Of a stretch of DNA of 64,000 nucleotides, positions 12,160-24,479 are shown in pieces (position 1 is the stretch's first letter; the number at the start of each line of letters is the position of its first letter). The notes under the pieces are model-generated. The model saw only the letters and a list, made by a program, of their open reading frames with translations, ran no database searches and was not told the DNA's origin. A program made the translations under genes and the position numbers. The stretch is from Aphrophora alni (taxonomy: Eukaryota > Arthropoda > Insecta > Hemiptera > Aphrophoridae), in assembly GCA_963513935.1 (NCBI GenBank), contig OY740774.1, positions 81,740,890 through 81,804,889 on the forward strand, written 5' to 3'.

Positions 12160-13070
12160 GTATATATATAATATTATATAGTTATTAAAGTATGGTTTGA
12201 ACAACCATGATGATGTATAATATATATATATGGTTTATAATGAATAATATATATACATTCACTAAGGCTGGGAAAAATTCATTTATCAACGTGTTTGCCA
12301 CTCTACTTTGATATCTTCATACTTCTTGGCAAATATTTCAGATTCAAGATTTTTAGCACAACCCTAATACGCGTCTATAGACCTACCCCAAACCATGTTA
12401 AAAAATTCATAGCTCTAGGCTTCTTGGATCCAGAGATATGCTTTAGGGGTAAAAACACCATTGGAGTGGAACATAGAGAGCTAGTTTTGTGGTAGGGCAA
12501 AAATATCTGCATTCAAATTTGTGAGGTTGATAAATCTATCTTAATCCAATAGACATCATTTTTGTTCAATAAACTTTTATTTTTTTACAATCCTTAGATC
12601 TATTTTCCTTGCGCCAGCTAGCCATTCTTGTTTTGTAAGAAGTTTATTTGAAAATAAATCAATATAAAAATAATATATAGAAGTTGAATACTATTTAAGG
12701 TAAAGAACTAATAAAACATGAATAAACTATGAAAAGGTTAAAGTTTTTTAAATATAGAAATTTAGGCATATATATAATTATTTTACAATGTCGATATCAA
12801 AGTCTTTGTCTTTGAATTATAATTTAATTGTAGATGACTTATATTTAACAAGAATGAACTGGATTTTATGATAATTAAAATGTCAATTATTTTTCTTTGA
12901 TTAATTATTACTGCGATGAAACAGTCCAATTATTGAATTATAGGTAGATGAAGGTCAAATGTGTACAATGGTAGCTTTAGAATTTGAGTCCTCAGGAAAT
13001 ATGTAGCCTACATTTAAGTTGAGTCAACAAATCAAATTTATTTTGTTTATTGATAATTTGTTTATCTTTT
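11390..13070. other. AT-rich spacer right of the Ig gene
   Basis: Contains the (TA)n tract and a plus-strand frame at 12295-12495 whose peptide (MPLYFDIFILLGKYFRFK...) is not recognised. Should include the unseen 5' leader intron of the Ig gene. Confidence 0.4.
12103..12157. repeat. (TA)n microsatellite
   Basis: About 27 TA units followed by CCGTATATATA; the same ACCGTATAT exit is seen after the tract at 52.4 kb. Secondary TA runs at 12218-12255. Confidence 0.95.
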
Positions 13071-13077
13071 ATCTTCC

Positions 13078-13140
13078 CCTCAGGGGTACAGTTGTAGCAA
13101 TCCCGAAGTACCTAGCTGGATCAACACCTATCGTCATGTT
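13078..13140 (+). repeat. Family A repeat, left part (split by LINE)
   Basis: CCTCAGGGGTACAGTTGTAG, CAATCCCGAAGTACCTAGCT, GGATCAACACCT, then the target-duplication sequence at which the RNase H LINE entered. Confidence 0.75.
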
Positions 13141-14181
13141 TTTTTTTTTTTTTTTTTTTTTTTCTTTTTTTTTCCCCTTCTTCTTTTTCTTTTTTTTCCC
13201 TTTTCCCGTACTGGGCTGTGAAAGCCTCCTTCAGAGGCCTCACCGGCGTCGACCTAGAGATCTTTTGCCGCCCCAAGTTCCTTCCTACACCCACTCTCAG
13301 TAATACCTGTCATCCTTATAAAGGAACAGATACTACCTATAGGGTTATCTAAGATGGTTTCCATCTTCTTCCCCGGAGGGCCTAGAGAGTAAAGCCTGGC
13401 TCGTCCTAACGCCTCACACTCTAAGAGAATGTGTTCTGCGGACTCTTCAGCCAAACCACATTTCCTGCAAGTATTGTCTGCAGCAATCCCTATCCTGTGT
13501 AGATGTTTTCTGAGGTGACAGTGGCTCGTTAAGAGCCCAACCACCCACCTCATGTTATCCCTTCTGAGAGAGATGAGTTGTTCAGCATGTTTCTTGCTTG
13601 GTCTAAGTAGCCTTTTTGCAAGTCTACTAGTAGTTGAATTCGTCCAGGCCCTATTCATCCCCTCCCGTATCCATGTATCAGGCCCACGAAAGGGGATTCT
13701 GAACCTGACCTGGTTAATTTACTGCTCTTTCATTTCCATCGATACCTGAGTGACCAGGAACCCAGCCCATAGTGACCGTGTTCACCTGACTAAACTTTAT
13801 CAATGATGAGATGCAGTCCCATACCAGCTTCGACTTTACTCTAGTCGTGTTTAGTGCATTAATAGCAGCTTGACTATCTGTAAAGATCAGAATGTTCTTA
13901 CCTGTGTATTTCATTCTTAGATTCTCCTTGATACATTCAGAGATTGCACCTACTTCTGCTTGGAAAACAGTAGCATGCTTACCTAGAGTACGATGGAACT
14001 CTCTGGGTTGATCCCATTTATACCACCGCCCGTACCGATCTCCGTTTTCGAGCCATCTGTTAACCAGACTATATCCTGCTCGTTATATAACCTCCTACCA
14101 GACTCCCATTCTTCCCTAGAGAAGATCTTTGTCTTGAAAGGCTTATCTAATGAAACATTAGGTATCATGTGATCTGAAGGC
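13141..14181 (-). mobile_element. 5'-truncated non-LTR retrotransposon with RNase H domain (I-type)
   Basis: Minus-strand reading frames give, in order, VWLTDGSKTEIGTGGG (first RNase H aspartate), ILIFTDSQAAINALN, then GWVPGHSGIDGNERA (later RNase H motifs), then a C-terminal CRKCGLAEESAEHILLEC zinc-knuckle-like segment. This order is that of I-group LINE ORF2 ends. The three pieces are in different frames with missing sequence, so it is dead. The 3' end is the poly-T/CT-rich tract at 13141-13200. The 11-bp sequence ATCGTCATGTT occurs at both 13130-13140 and 14182-14192, a target duplication. The host sequence on either side is a single family A repeat. Confidence 0.82.
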
Positions 14182-14340
14182 ATCGTCATGTTAAGTTAGA
14201 TCCCATTCTTTCATCTTTCCTATCAGGTCCTCTCTTAACCAACTGTTGTTCTCTTCTGATTCGGATGCTATTAGAGTATTCGAGGGCTTGGGATATTTAT
14301 TTTACGTCATTTTCATCCGTTTTTTGACTGATCATCACGT
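14182..14340 (+). repeat. Family A repeat, right part (split by LINE)
   Basis: Starts with the second target-duplication copy and continues the repeat: GTTAGATCCCATTCTTTCATC, CCTATCAGGTCCTCTCTTAA, GATGCTATTAGAGTATTCGA. Confidence 0.75.
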
Positions 14341-15080
14341 TTCGTGGTGGTTTCAGAGAACCGAAAAATTGATTTTGACGTGCCGTCAGTCCATTGTCAT
14401 CAGTACTTAGTAAAAACAATAAAGTTTGAACTGTCATTCATTTGTTAAATAAATACAACTTACGTTTGTTTTATTTTAGTACGTGCTTCGAGATATTTAC
14501 CACTAAAGTATCAAATAGGCGCCATTTTGAAATAGTTAAAAGTTACATTTGATTTTTTTATGCGATTCTGAGCAATGGATTTTAAAATTTGTATTGGAAG
14601 TATTAGAATTAAACAAAATATTTTAGTTCTATGCCAATCTTGAATGTTATGGACAACTACCAAGAAATTAAAAGTTTCCTGTTTTTTGTCAACTATCCTT
14701 TGACCTAAAGAAAAATTTAAAAAAAAAATCGTTTTGTTTTTCATTAAAAAATTAAACTGTCGTGAATTGTTTGTAAAGTTAATGATTTTCGAGATATTCA
14801 ATATTAAATCATTTAAACGGTCGCCATTTTGAAAATATACAAAATAAAGTCTTCATTTTGGTAGACTTGTAAAACGTAACATAGAAAATGTGTATACTGA
14901 ATCTGAACTCAGAATATTTTCTATTTCCAAAGTTATATTTTTTTTTGTAAGAAACAAAATGGCGAATTGGAAACACAGTTTTTGGAAAATATTGTATTCT
15001 TAATTTTTTCTCTATACTGACCCACAGAATCATTTCCTATAGTTTGGCAGCTTAATTGCGTGACACTCTGTATAATCTAT
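14300..15080 (+). repeat. Family C repeat segment
   Basis: Contains CGCCATTTTGAAAATA twice (14520 and 14821), TAGACTTGTAAAACGTAACA and ends GTGACACTCTGTATA. It closely parallels 22340-22610. The open frames here (14511-14801, 14809-15033) are translated repeat. Confidence 0.6.
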
Positions 15081-15317
15081 ACTGACCACTGTTTAATTAC
15101 TGCAGTCTGAAAATAACTTCAAGGCAGTTTGTAACGGTATTCAATATTTCAATAGTTTTAATAATAGATACAAAACTCGTTGTAGGAAAATCAAATTCTC
15201 TATTAAGCACAAAATATATTCTTTTCAATTATTTCTCGCAACCGTAGATTGGAAATAAAGCTAAATAAATTATTTAAATTTTAACGCCTATACAATTCCC
15301 AAACTAGGGTTTAATTA

Positions 15318-15385
15318 GTTAACTAAACTGCAAGTGAAAAACGTACTACCAAGACCTAGGAATCGAAGCCAGGACCTATTAGAAG
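15318..15385 (-). mobile_element. Degenerate copy of the tRNA-like element
   Basis: The stretch CAAGTGAAAAACGTACT..AAGACCTAGGAATCGAAGCCAGGACCT (with breaks) follows the left arm of the 56-kb element: the same AAGTGAAAAA flank, then the T-arm region. Only the tRNA 3' half is left. It shows the family is dispersed and older than the 56-kb copy. Confidence 0.45.
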
Positions 15386-15415
15386 TTATAATTTGTTATT
15401 GTAGCTTATGCATTA

Positions 15416-15448
15416 CTGAAGATGCCGACATTGTCGTTGAAACCTGTT
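15416..15448 (+). ncRNA. Hammerhead-ribozyme-like core, remnant
   Basis: CTGAAGA (CUGANGA core), then TGCCGACATTGTCGTT with a possible GAC/GTC stem II, then GAAAC, two bases, and GTT. This is the order CUGANGA, stem II, GAAA, short stem III, GUH expected of the minimal hammerheads known in Penelope-like elements. Activity is not implied. Confidence 0.35.
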
Positions 15449-15548
15449 TGATTTAATAAATGTATTAGTAAGAAATTGTGTTAAACTATTATTATAATGT
15501 AAAACATCTCACAAGTCAAACTCAATATTGATATATTGTAGAAGTCGC

Positions 15549-15578
15549 CTGAAGATGACTAACGGCGAAACACCTGTT
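15549..15578 (+). ncRNA. Hammerhead-ribozyme-like core, remnant
   Basis: CTGAAGA, TGACTAACGGC, GAAAC, ACCT, GTT. The stem II pairing is weak (GAC..GGC). It lies 130 bp from the previous motif in the same orientation, consistent with a tandem arrangement of the same repeat end. Confidence 0.35.
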
Positions 15579-16389
15579 ACAAATACCGTAATGATTGTTT
15601 TATGTGACATTTAGTTTTAAGTTATTTCTGCCTAGTTTATTAATAGTTTGGAATACTCAATTTGAAAAATTTAAGTTTAATTCAGTGTAGGCTATATAGA
15701 AACATCGGAAAATTTTAGATTCTAAATATATGAAATTATTTGAGGAGTGATAAAACTACACAAAGAAGTTCGTTCTGTATTTGTACATTACTTATTTTGA
15801 ATGCGACTGCAGAAATCTTGTCTAAAAATTATCTTTGACGCATACCAGGTGTTCTGGAACACTTCCAAGACAAAAAATTTACTGTCTAAACTAAATATTT
15901 GCTTCCATAGAATCCTACAGATTGTAGCTATTTCTGTTCAGTGTTTATTTTATCTAATTTCGTAGATTATGTTATTCCCTCAATCTACTTAGTTTTTAAT
16001 GGGATGTCCCAGGAAGAGGTCGCTACTTTTGAATTAATATGCCGGACATATAGAAAGAACACTCTACAAACTGGACACTTTACAGTAATCTTACATAGAT
16101 TTGTAGAAAAGTACCCTTGTGAGTGATTTTTGTTTGGTCAATCAAAACAAAATGATGGAAAAATAATGGTATATTTTCACCAAAATGATTTTATTTGCAT
16201 AATCATTGCAAATTTTTGATTAGCAGATAACATGAAAATGTGTAAAACTTAATAAAGAAAAGTTAAGAAAAATAACAGTAATAAATTATTAAAGGTCCAA
16301 ATTTGAGCTTTATTCTAATTATTGATGTCAATCATAAGCTATGCACTGATAGCAACGAAATAAAAAGAGTCATAAGCGCTTTTGAAACA

Positions 16390-17048
16390 TTGCCTTCCAT
16401 TAATTCATCTGTTGCTATAGGGTGATAATAAACTTTTTTCTCTCAATAAACCTCATAGGATAAAATCGCAGTAACGCCTGGGGATCTTGAAGGCCAGTCC
16501 ATGAACTTGCTGCCATGACCTATCCAACTGTTGGGAAGATCTCGATCTAAAACTGCTTTAGCCACATTAACATAATGAGAAGGAGCTCCATCATGTAAAA
16601 ATGTCCCCCATTTCCGGCTGAGTAAGATGAGGAACTACATGATGAGTTAATATTGATGCGTATCTGTCTTCAGTCATTGTCTGATGGGATGTCATACGAT
16701 AAAACATCATCCTTGGTGACGGCAGACCAAACAGTTACACCCATTGATTTCAAGCCCTCTTCGTGTAAAATAAATATGTAGATATTGTGTGTAATAATAA
16801 CTACAATTATATCTGTTTACAGATCCTGTTCTGTAAAATATAACTTCATATAAGAATACAATACCTTCATACCACTCGGCATCTTCGTCAAGCTTTTCAA
16901 TTACCTTCGAACGAAATTCCACTCGTCTGTCTGGGTCATCTCCCAGCAGTCCGTGATCTAAGTGTGTTTTATAAAAATGTATTTGTATTTCTTGGCACAC
17001 CTTTGAACTGATGACTTTGGTATCCCAGTAGCGGATGCAATTATTCAA
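16390..17048 (-). pseudogene. Decayed Tc1/mariner-type (DDE) transposase, C-terminal half
   Basis: Minus-strand translation contains HGLLGDDPDRRVEF, a motif typical of a common insect mariner-like transposase. It is followed by the expected tract around the first catalytic region (broken by an insertion of AT-rich sequence near 16760-16860) and then AVTVWSAVTKDDVLSYD. Further left, shifted frames give the remains of the HYALPV..WI..GP..WPARSPDL part. Several frameshifts and stops make it non-functional. Confidence 0.6.
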
Positions 17049-17624
17049 GTTGAGTTAGGCCTGTTTGGAGATTTCAATGAAGTAGCACATGCAAGCTCTT
17101 CATTTTTGTGTTAGAAAATCTATGGTATTTCTTTGAAACTGATTCAGTTTCTAGAAGCATAGTTTTCCATTTATTAATTAATTTTTTTGATGAAGGAGTC
17201 ACATTTGGGTAGGTTCTTTGAAAACAACTTATCGCTTCTTATTCATTTTCAAAAGTAATAGCCCAACACTTCTCTTTTGTTCAATTGAAAAATTCATTGT
17301 TTCGAGGTTAGATATCACACATAAACTGAATGAACACAACTACCAAATTGTTTCATTGTTGTGTGTTAACAAAACAACACCTAATCGAGATTTAACAGAT
17401 GTCAATGTACATTGCATTGTGGGAGGAAGTGGTTCTATCCAGAAGATTGACGGTATATTTTGGTTATTCCGCCATTTTGTTTTGATTGACCATAAACAAA
17501 TTAAACTCAAGGGTACTTTTTACATATCTATGTAACATAATTGTAAAGTGTCAAGTTTGTAGAGTGTTCAATATGTCCGGTATATTAATTCCAAAATAGC
17601 GGCCTCTTCTTGTGACATTTGATA

Positions 17625-17800
17625 GTTTTAGGTTAGATCCGTATTTCATTTTTTACCAGCTCTCTTTTGACTTTCTCTTGTTATTTCCCAACGCTGACAC
17701 TATTAGAGTATTCGAGGGCTAGAGGTTTTACATTTTAAGTTTTTTTTTTGTATAAGTCGATGATGACAGAGAGGTTTTTGCCTTTAAACAACAAGAAAAG
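17625..17800 (+). repeat. Family A repeat copy (5' part missing)
   Basis: TAGGTTAGATCCGTATTTCA, CACTATTAGAGTATTCGAGG, then GATGATGACAGAGAGGTTTT, CCTTTAAACAACAA. It has a well-preserved right end. Confidence 0.7.
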
Positions 17801-17885
17801 AAAGAAGGTTTTTTATACAAAAAATGAATGTGCTAAAACGATTTAAAAAAATAATTATGATTCTCGAATAAGTTAGAAAATATCA

Positions 17886-18090
17886 ACCCTCAGGGGCTAC
17901 TACAGTAAGTAGGTGGTTGAGAATCACCAGGGATCCTAGCTGGATTTACATATTTTATCATGTAGATTTTTGTTAGATTCTTCTCTTTCATATTTTCTAT
18001 CGGAAACAAACTCTTATTAAAGTATTCGAGGGGTAGGAGAGGTCTCTTTTTGTTGTTCTTTTTCCCCCTTTTTTTAAAGACCACAAGAAA
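17886..18090 (+). repeat. Family A repeat copy
   Basis: CCCTCAGGGGCTACTACAGT, GAATCACCAGGGATCCTAGC, TTCTCTTTCATATTTTCTAT, AAAGTATTCGAGGGGTAGGA. It lies 90 bp after the previous copy in the same direction. Confidence 0.7.
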
Positions 18091-18799
18091 GAAAGAAGAA
18101 AATATCAATAAATAACAATTGATTTTCTTTAGTTTACAAGAAAAACAAACATTTTTATACGAATGAAAACAAATTATGTACGTCTGTGTCAGTTTAGTCA
18201 CCACTAAGTGAAAAACACAAGTGATTCAAGATGGTGGAAAAACATTTCAAATCTACAAAAAAGTAGGTATATATTTTTAAACTACGTAGATCCGCATTTG
18301 TTTCTTCCTCAGTTATGCAGTATAAAGCTGTTTTCATACTTAATAATTAGCCTGTATATTAAACCTTGATTAATTAATAATAGATTAATAATTTTAAATT
18401 TTAGTATAACTTTAAAAAAATGAAAACTCATCATTGTGGTTGGTTTATTAACCACAGCGATAAAACATAGCGCCAATCTCCCCCATGTTGAGTTGTATTT
18501 TTTAAAGAATGATAGCGAACTCTAAAATTCCTTCAAATTAGGTAATTGCGAACATAAACTCATAGATTTATCATCATTGTATTGAATATCCTTAGCTGAA
18601 TTGAAGTATTGGTCGTTTTCAAAACATAACGATTGTATTGGTTAATGTTCTCGTTTAACGAGTGAGAAGTTTCGAGCATCCTCGAGAACGCTCAACAAGT
18701 TACGATGTTGACCCAACACCGTGAGGTATATTGGAAAATCAAATTGCAGCGAAATCTGCTAGAACAAAGGTGACCGAAATACGATATAGCAACCAAACA

Positions 18800-19150
18800 T
18801 CTAGCAGGCTTGAGCCCTTCAGGAATTTTGTGCAAAATTGCAAGTAAAAAAAATTATATTTTGGGAATATTTGACAAAATCAAAAATGAATGTTGACGAT
18901 CATCATTACAAGCTCGGTTTTAATCATTTACGATTTACACTAAGGACGTGTTTATGGGGCACAAATGAAACAAGTTTATGTTAAGTTAGGTTAGGTTGTT
19001 TAAATATATAAGTAGTCTACTTTTTTAGAAGGCGTCCATTACTTATTTTATTTTTTTCATTGACAACTAACGAAATTATATTTTTGGTAAACATTAGTTT
19101 TGATTTGTTAAATTGCAAAAATGACAAAGTGTGTGCAATATTTTTGTATA
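18800..19150 (+). repeat. Family B repeat copy
   Basis: ATTACAAGCTCGGTTTTAAT, CATTTACGATTTACACTAAG, GACGTGTTTATGGGGCACAA, TGTGTGCAATATTTTTG at the end. Confidence 0.55.
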
Positions 19151-19889
19151 GTTATTAATTAGTCTCGTGGTATGTGATAATTTATGACATCATTTTCTCG
19201 ATTATTTTTCTACTTCTCCACTCAAGGTTAATGAACCAATAAAACATTAACAGGATAAAAAAGCGGCGTGGAAAAGTACAAAGACATTCGGTCACATCAA
19301 TATTGTCACGTAGGCCTAGACAGTACTTTGAGGTTAGAAAAGGTTATCTCATGCCTAGGCCTATGTTTTGACGATAAACGTATAACGGTTGTGCGAGAAT
19401 CTTAAACTGTGTTGTTTAAACAGAATTATTAAATTTTAGTTGAATTTGTGTTATAAATTATATAACTAGGCCCTAGACTCTAGAGGAAATCTACCTCTCG
19501 CTCTAAAAGTTGATAACCACCGTCATTATACTTAACCATCATAGAAGCTGATACTCTAAACGTAACCTCCAAAAGTTGGTTTTTAGGTTATGTAGGAAAT
19601 GTTAAATTGTATTGGTTGATCAAGGGGTCTTATACAGTAGACTAAGTTTGTTTAAAACAGTTGTTGTTACATAAAACAGTTGTTGTTACACGAGTTTTCT
19701 GAACCTCGTAATTGTGTACGGTATATCACTACTTTCTTGAAGTCGGCTGGATATTGAACAAAACACTGTTTAAAATGGCATCCATTAGACTTTTTAAATT
19801 CAGTAAGATTCTATTGCCCACTTTAGCAGTTTGTACAAAATTTCAACTTCCTAACTTGATTTCCGTGGCCGCTATTTTGCTTTACGTAC

Positions 19890-20290
19890 AGATGATGGGC
19901 GGACGGGATGTCAAAAAACACTTTTTCAGTTTCCCGATGTCAGAAACGTGAAAATCAGTCAATAAAATGGAGGTCGAAATTTTTAACGAAAATCAGATTT
20001 AGCTTACACTTTGTATTTTGGGCTAGTAAAAAGCTATATTCGACATGCCGTCCGTCCGTCGTCGTTGTCGTCTGTACTTAAGAAAGTCGATGTCAAAATT
20101 TCAAAATGGCAGCCATTTAAAAACAGTTTTTTTTAATATCTCGTATGTTATCCAACTTATAACACATTCAACTAGATAAAAAAGTGCATATTTCTGTTCT
20201 GAATGTAATGGTACTAATTCCACATCTATTCGATGACAAATAAAAAAGTTATTGTCAAAAAATTTAGCTAACGTCCAGCATGTAGTGACA
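19890..20290 (+). repeat. Family C repeat segment
   Basis: GATGGGCGGACGGGATGTC and GAAACGTGAAAATCAGTCAA match 50045-50110. CAAAATGGCAGCCATT...CGTATGTTATCCAACTTATA matches 5478-5560. Confidence 0.55.
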
Positions 20291-20600
20291 CACTCAATTA
20301 CGAGGTTCTGAAAACATGTTGAAAAACGTAGGCCTACACTCAAAGTAAGGCTTCTTGATCTATCAATACAATTCAACATTTCCTACAAGGCCCAAGAGAC
20401 TAACTTTTAGAGGATCTGCTAGGATGGGCTGGGTAAGTTCCATGATGGACCAACGACTAGTTTAATTTGTGCCGATAAGGAAGTTAAAAAATTAGGCTAC
20501 TGATGCAAGATAATTCACTAACTTTAAAACAGTTTTATAAAATGTGTTTTTAATGGCTTCGCGGTTAGTCATCATTAGGAAACTTACAAAATAACGTTGC

Positions 20601-20631
20601 CTGATGATGACTAACGTCGAAACATGTTGTA
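20601..20631 (+). ncRNA. Hammerhead-ribozyme-like core
   Basis: Best match: CTGATGA, TGACTAACGTC (GAC/GTC stem II), GAAAC, ATGTT, GTA. Sequence before the core (GTTG) can pair with that after the presumed cleavage site (CAAT) as part of stem I, with one unpaired C. Followed by an A/T-rich AATAAAATAT tract. Confidence 0.42.
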
Positions 20632-20989
20632 CAATAAAATATATTTTGAAAATATATTAAGTTAGTTATTATCTTTTAATTTAGAGTTTCACAAAGCACC
20701 TACTGTTTATTTATCTTTTAAATAAATAAATTATATATTTAATGGGATCCATTTTATCACTTTTGATTAACAACTACCGATTTTACATTTTTGGTGACGA
20801 TTACAGTAGTTTTGGTTAATTTTTTTTGTTTTTTTTTGTTTTAGGAATGATCAAGTGAGAAACATTATGCAACTTTGTAGACCTTTTAATTCAAATTTAA
20901 TTTATATACCTACAAGACGTGGTTTTCAAATTATCTTAGAGTTTTTGAGTTAAGTTCTTGTTAGTTATTCCACAGAATAATTATTTGAC

Positions 20990-23265
20990 AGGATGTTCCA
21001 AAACTTCAGGAGATTATTTCTCACATAAAAATCAATGAAAATATTTATATGAACACACTTCCTAAAATGTTTAGTTTTGTATCTAGCCTCCATTTTGTGT
21101 TAAAACAAATTCATAATTTTTAATCGTTAAGGATATATTTTATATACTACTTAGTGTGAGAAAAAATAGCCAATCGATTACCTTTACTCATTTCAAAATG
21201 GTGGCTATTTAAACTTCAAAACGTTGAATATCTAAAAAAACCATTAATTTTATACAAAAAAGAAACAATAGATATTAGTTATACATAGATATACAATAAT
21301 ATACATAGATATACATAATATACAATAGATATTAGTTATTGGGTGTGTCGATAACTCAACTGTCCTTTAAGCTACAGAAAGATTTAAAGCAGCAAAATTG
21401 CAGAATTCAAACAATAAATTTTGGTTTTAGCCTAATCTTGGGTGTTGTAGACAATTACCAAGAATTAATGTTTTCCGTTTTCGTCAATAATTCAGTTTTG
21501 CGTTAAGCTACAGAAAGAAAATACATTTTGTTTGTCGTTAAAAAAGGTAGACTAATATTTTGTAAAATTAACGATTTTTGAAATGTTCGACGTTAAATTT
21601 TTTTAATAGTCGCTATTTTGAAATTAGTAAAGGACATCTGTTGATTATTTTCCGCACATTGAGTCTTTCTGAAATCTTGTCAGATCTGGTGAACCAGGGT
21701 GGCCAGAATTGTGGACAACAACGACCAATTCATCGATCTGGGAATTTCGATTTAAGTGGGCTTACACAGCTAGCGAGAAATGGGGAGTTGCGCAATCATG
21801 CTAATAATAGTTTTCTCAATAAATTATTGGAGAAACAGTTCTGAAACCTACTTTTTACAGTTTATAGATTAAATTGCATATAAAACCACCAAATTGCACT
21901 TTAATTTGTGTCCCTAGGATTTCAGCAAGACTGAATTTTATCGGAAGATTAGAATCTTTCGCAAGCCGTAACTAGCAACCAAATCGTTTTAGAACATTTG
22001 TTTACATGAAGTTTGTTCTTTCTTTTGAGTTCAGAAAGCGCCGGTAAAACGTCGTGAATCACAAATTTGCCCTAACTTCGGAATGTGAGTTATAGCATCA
22101 AAATAAATACAAAATTTCTATAAACATATGTCCGTAAACACTTCCTTGTCCGTTTGTCGACTATTTTGTGTTTTTAGAAAAATAGAGAACTTTATTAAGA
22201 TTTTAATCGAGCTTTGATATTCACATTTTTTATGCTGTATTTTACCAAAAATCAAAACTTTATCTTATAAATTACAAAATGGCTGCCTTTTGAAATTTAT
22301 AATATTTCTAAAACCATTAACGATACAAAAAAAAAAAAATCAAACGGCGCCATTTTGAAAATTTATAAGATAATGTTTTGATTCTTGGTAGACTGGTAAA
22401 ACATAGCATGAAAAATGTGTATAAAAAATTTCGACTAGAAATCTTAATATTTCATTTGAATTTTTTATTTTTCGAAAAAAGATAAAATGGCCTACAGTTT
22501 TCGGACAAGTTTATTGGAATTTGTTTTTCTTTATTTGATGTCTTAAATTAAAATTTCACTTTTCAAAGTTAGGCTAAATATTTTTGAAACACTCTGTATA
22601 TTTTACATTTTAAAAATTATCATTTTCATTTGATTTTGATAACACATGCATATTTTGGAGCGTATGAGTTCAAAAGTGAACTTCGAATTGTACTTAATTA
22701 GTCCTCAAATTTTCCAATAACCTAAAGTAAGTACAACTTTGAAAATTTTAGTTTACTAATACATTAGAAATTTCTTTATTTGTATATTGGTAGTTAACAT
22801 TTTGTAATTAACCATTTTCACTGAAATGGGTTGGCTGATATTGAAAAAATTCGCTTTTTTTAAAATCAGATTACTTGGCCTATTCACTTTTGTTGTGCTT
22901 ATAAATTTTCTTGGTAATAGTAAAGAATAGGTTTAGTTTGTTTAGGTAAAAACAAATTATTTATATTGTATATTTTATTTCGAATACTATCTTTAGTATC
23001 TTCAAAACCGCCATTTTGAAATGTGTAAAGGAAATTGGTTGATTATTTTTCTTAAATTTGGAATATAAGACTAAGTGCTTACAAAGTTACAACTATTTAT
23101 CATTTAACGTTAAAAATATGAATTTTTAAAACACAAAATGTCTGCTATATTTATAACATTTACAGGAAATATGTTTATATAAACTTTTTTGTTTAGTTTT
23201 GATGTGAGGAATAAGCTCCTGAAGTTTTGTAACGATTTTTGGAAACACCCTGTATATAAGCCTAA
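20990..23265. mobile_element. Large foldback/composite family C element
   Basis: The left end (CAGGATGTTCCAAAACTTCAGG and the 21030-21240 arm) is the reverse complement of the right end (22985-23262, ending GGAAACACCCTGTA). The interior holds further CGCCATTTTGAAA modules in both directions and the exon-like segment at 21684-21844. No transposase is seen, so it would depend on another element. Confidence 0.6.
21684..21844 (+). CDS. Candidate terminal exon or captured gene fragment within a foldback element
   Basis: After TCTTTCTGAAATCTTGTCAG the plus strand is open for 53 codons to TGA at 21842-21844. Peptide parts include QGGQNCGQQRPIHRSGNF and LARNGELRNHANNSFLNKLL. Codon-like composition and a good acceptor contrast with the repeat sequence around it. 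It sits inside a 2.3-kb foldback element (20990-23265), so it may be a host exon fragment picked up by the element. Not recognised. Confidence 0.28.
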
Positions 23266-23321
23266 TACAGGGTGTTTCCAAAGATATGTGCTCTAACTTT
23301 AGAATGTAATTTATGGCGTTA

Positions 23322-23400
23322 GAGTATTCTAGGGTTAGGGCTCTTTTTATGTTTTTTGTTTTATGACTGGGAGCTTTTCTGCCTTTGAACAGAAACTAAC
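23322..23400 (+). repeat. Family A right-end fragment
   Basis: GTTAGAGTATTCTAGGGTTAGG, ATGACTGGGAGCTTTTCTGC, CTTTGAACAGAAAC. The left two-thirds are absent. Confidence 0.55.
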
Positions 23401-24479
23401 AACTGTAAAGCAATAGTATACGTATGAATGATAGATATGATGCATATTCGTTCTTATGTAGGTGATCCAAACAGTGATGGTTTTTGCCTAAAAGAAATCT
23501 TTGTTATCTGTATAATGCCTTTTAGGCGAGACAAAAAAAAAAAATCTAAGATTCTTTATTTCTAGTTTTTTCCCATTCATTTCTTATGAGAAATAAGTTA
23601 GAAGAAATGATCCAGTTTTATCAACTTTTAAATTTTTTTCATGTTTTATATTATTATTTTGTGCCTAATCTTTCTTTGGTTATGCCATACACTCGGCCTA
23701 ACTTTAAAACGTATTTGATTAAAATTGAGATTGTTTAAAATTAAGGAATAATTGACTAAATTTTTTCCACTGGCGATTTAGATAAATAGTTTGGGTCATT
23801 AATCTTTATATTTTATTAAAATTTCAATGAAATTGGTCCAGACGATTTTGAAATAATAGGTATTTTAAAACAGTTTTTTTGTCGCATTTTTGGAGGATGG
23901 TAACCAACAAATTTCGGTTTAAAATATAGAATAGTTACACTTTTATCTACTTATCTATTATTTTGTGAAAGATATTTTATATAGCCTAAATCTTATCTGG
24001 CAAGGTTCTGTTTTGTTTTTTAAATGAATTTAACTGTAATTTTCTTTTATTTTGATTTAACATAATAATTTGGGCCATTAATCTTCTTATTAGACAAAAA
24101 TTTGAATAAAATCGGTCTAGACGATTTCGAAAAAAAAGGTTATTTTATAAATTGTAGATTTATTGAATTTTTACAGCTATCTCTCGAATGTGCATTCTTA
24201 GGAATACCTTGACCAAAACATTTTATTTGGGTCATTAGAAACTACAAATTATCAAAATTGATCAAAATAGTTTCAATCGATTTTAAGAAAGTTGTAATTT
24301 TGAGTTTATCATAGATTTATTTGACTGAAATTGGTTAACTTGTTTCGGCTGTAGAATAGGCATAATTACTAAAATCACTTTCTTGAGCAAGCTAACCTCA
24401 CAAACGGATATTTCAGCGAAAAACTCAAATTAATTTTTTATTCATACACAACTTTCTCCTAGCCTACTTTACGAATATA

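Noticed and set aside
13552..13749. Plus-strand frames at 13019-13303 and 13552-13749
   Set aside because: Antisense of the RNase H LINE and its poly-T tail.
19712..19951. 79-codon plus-strand frame
   Set aside because: It overlaps a family C module also present at 50 kb, where the frame is not kept.
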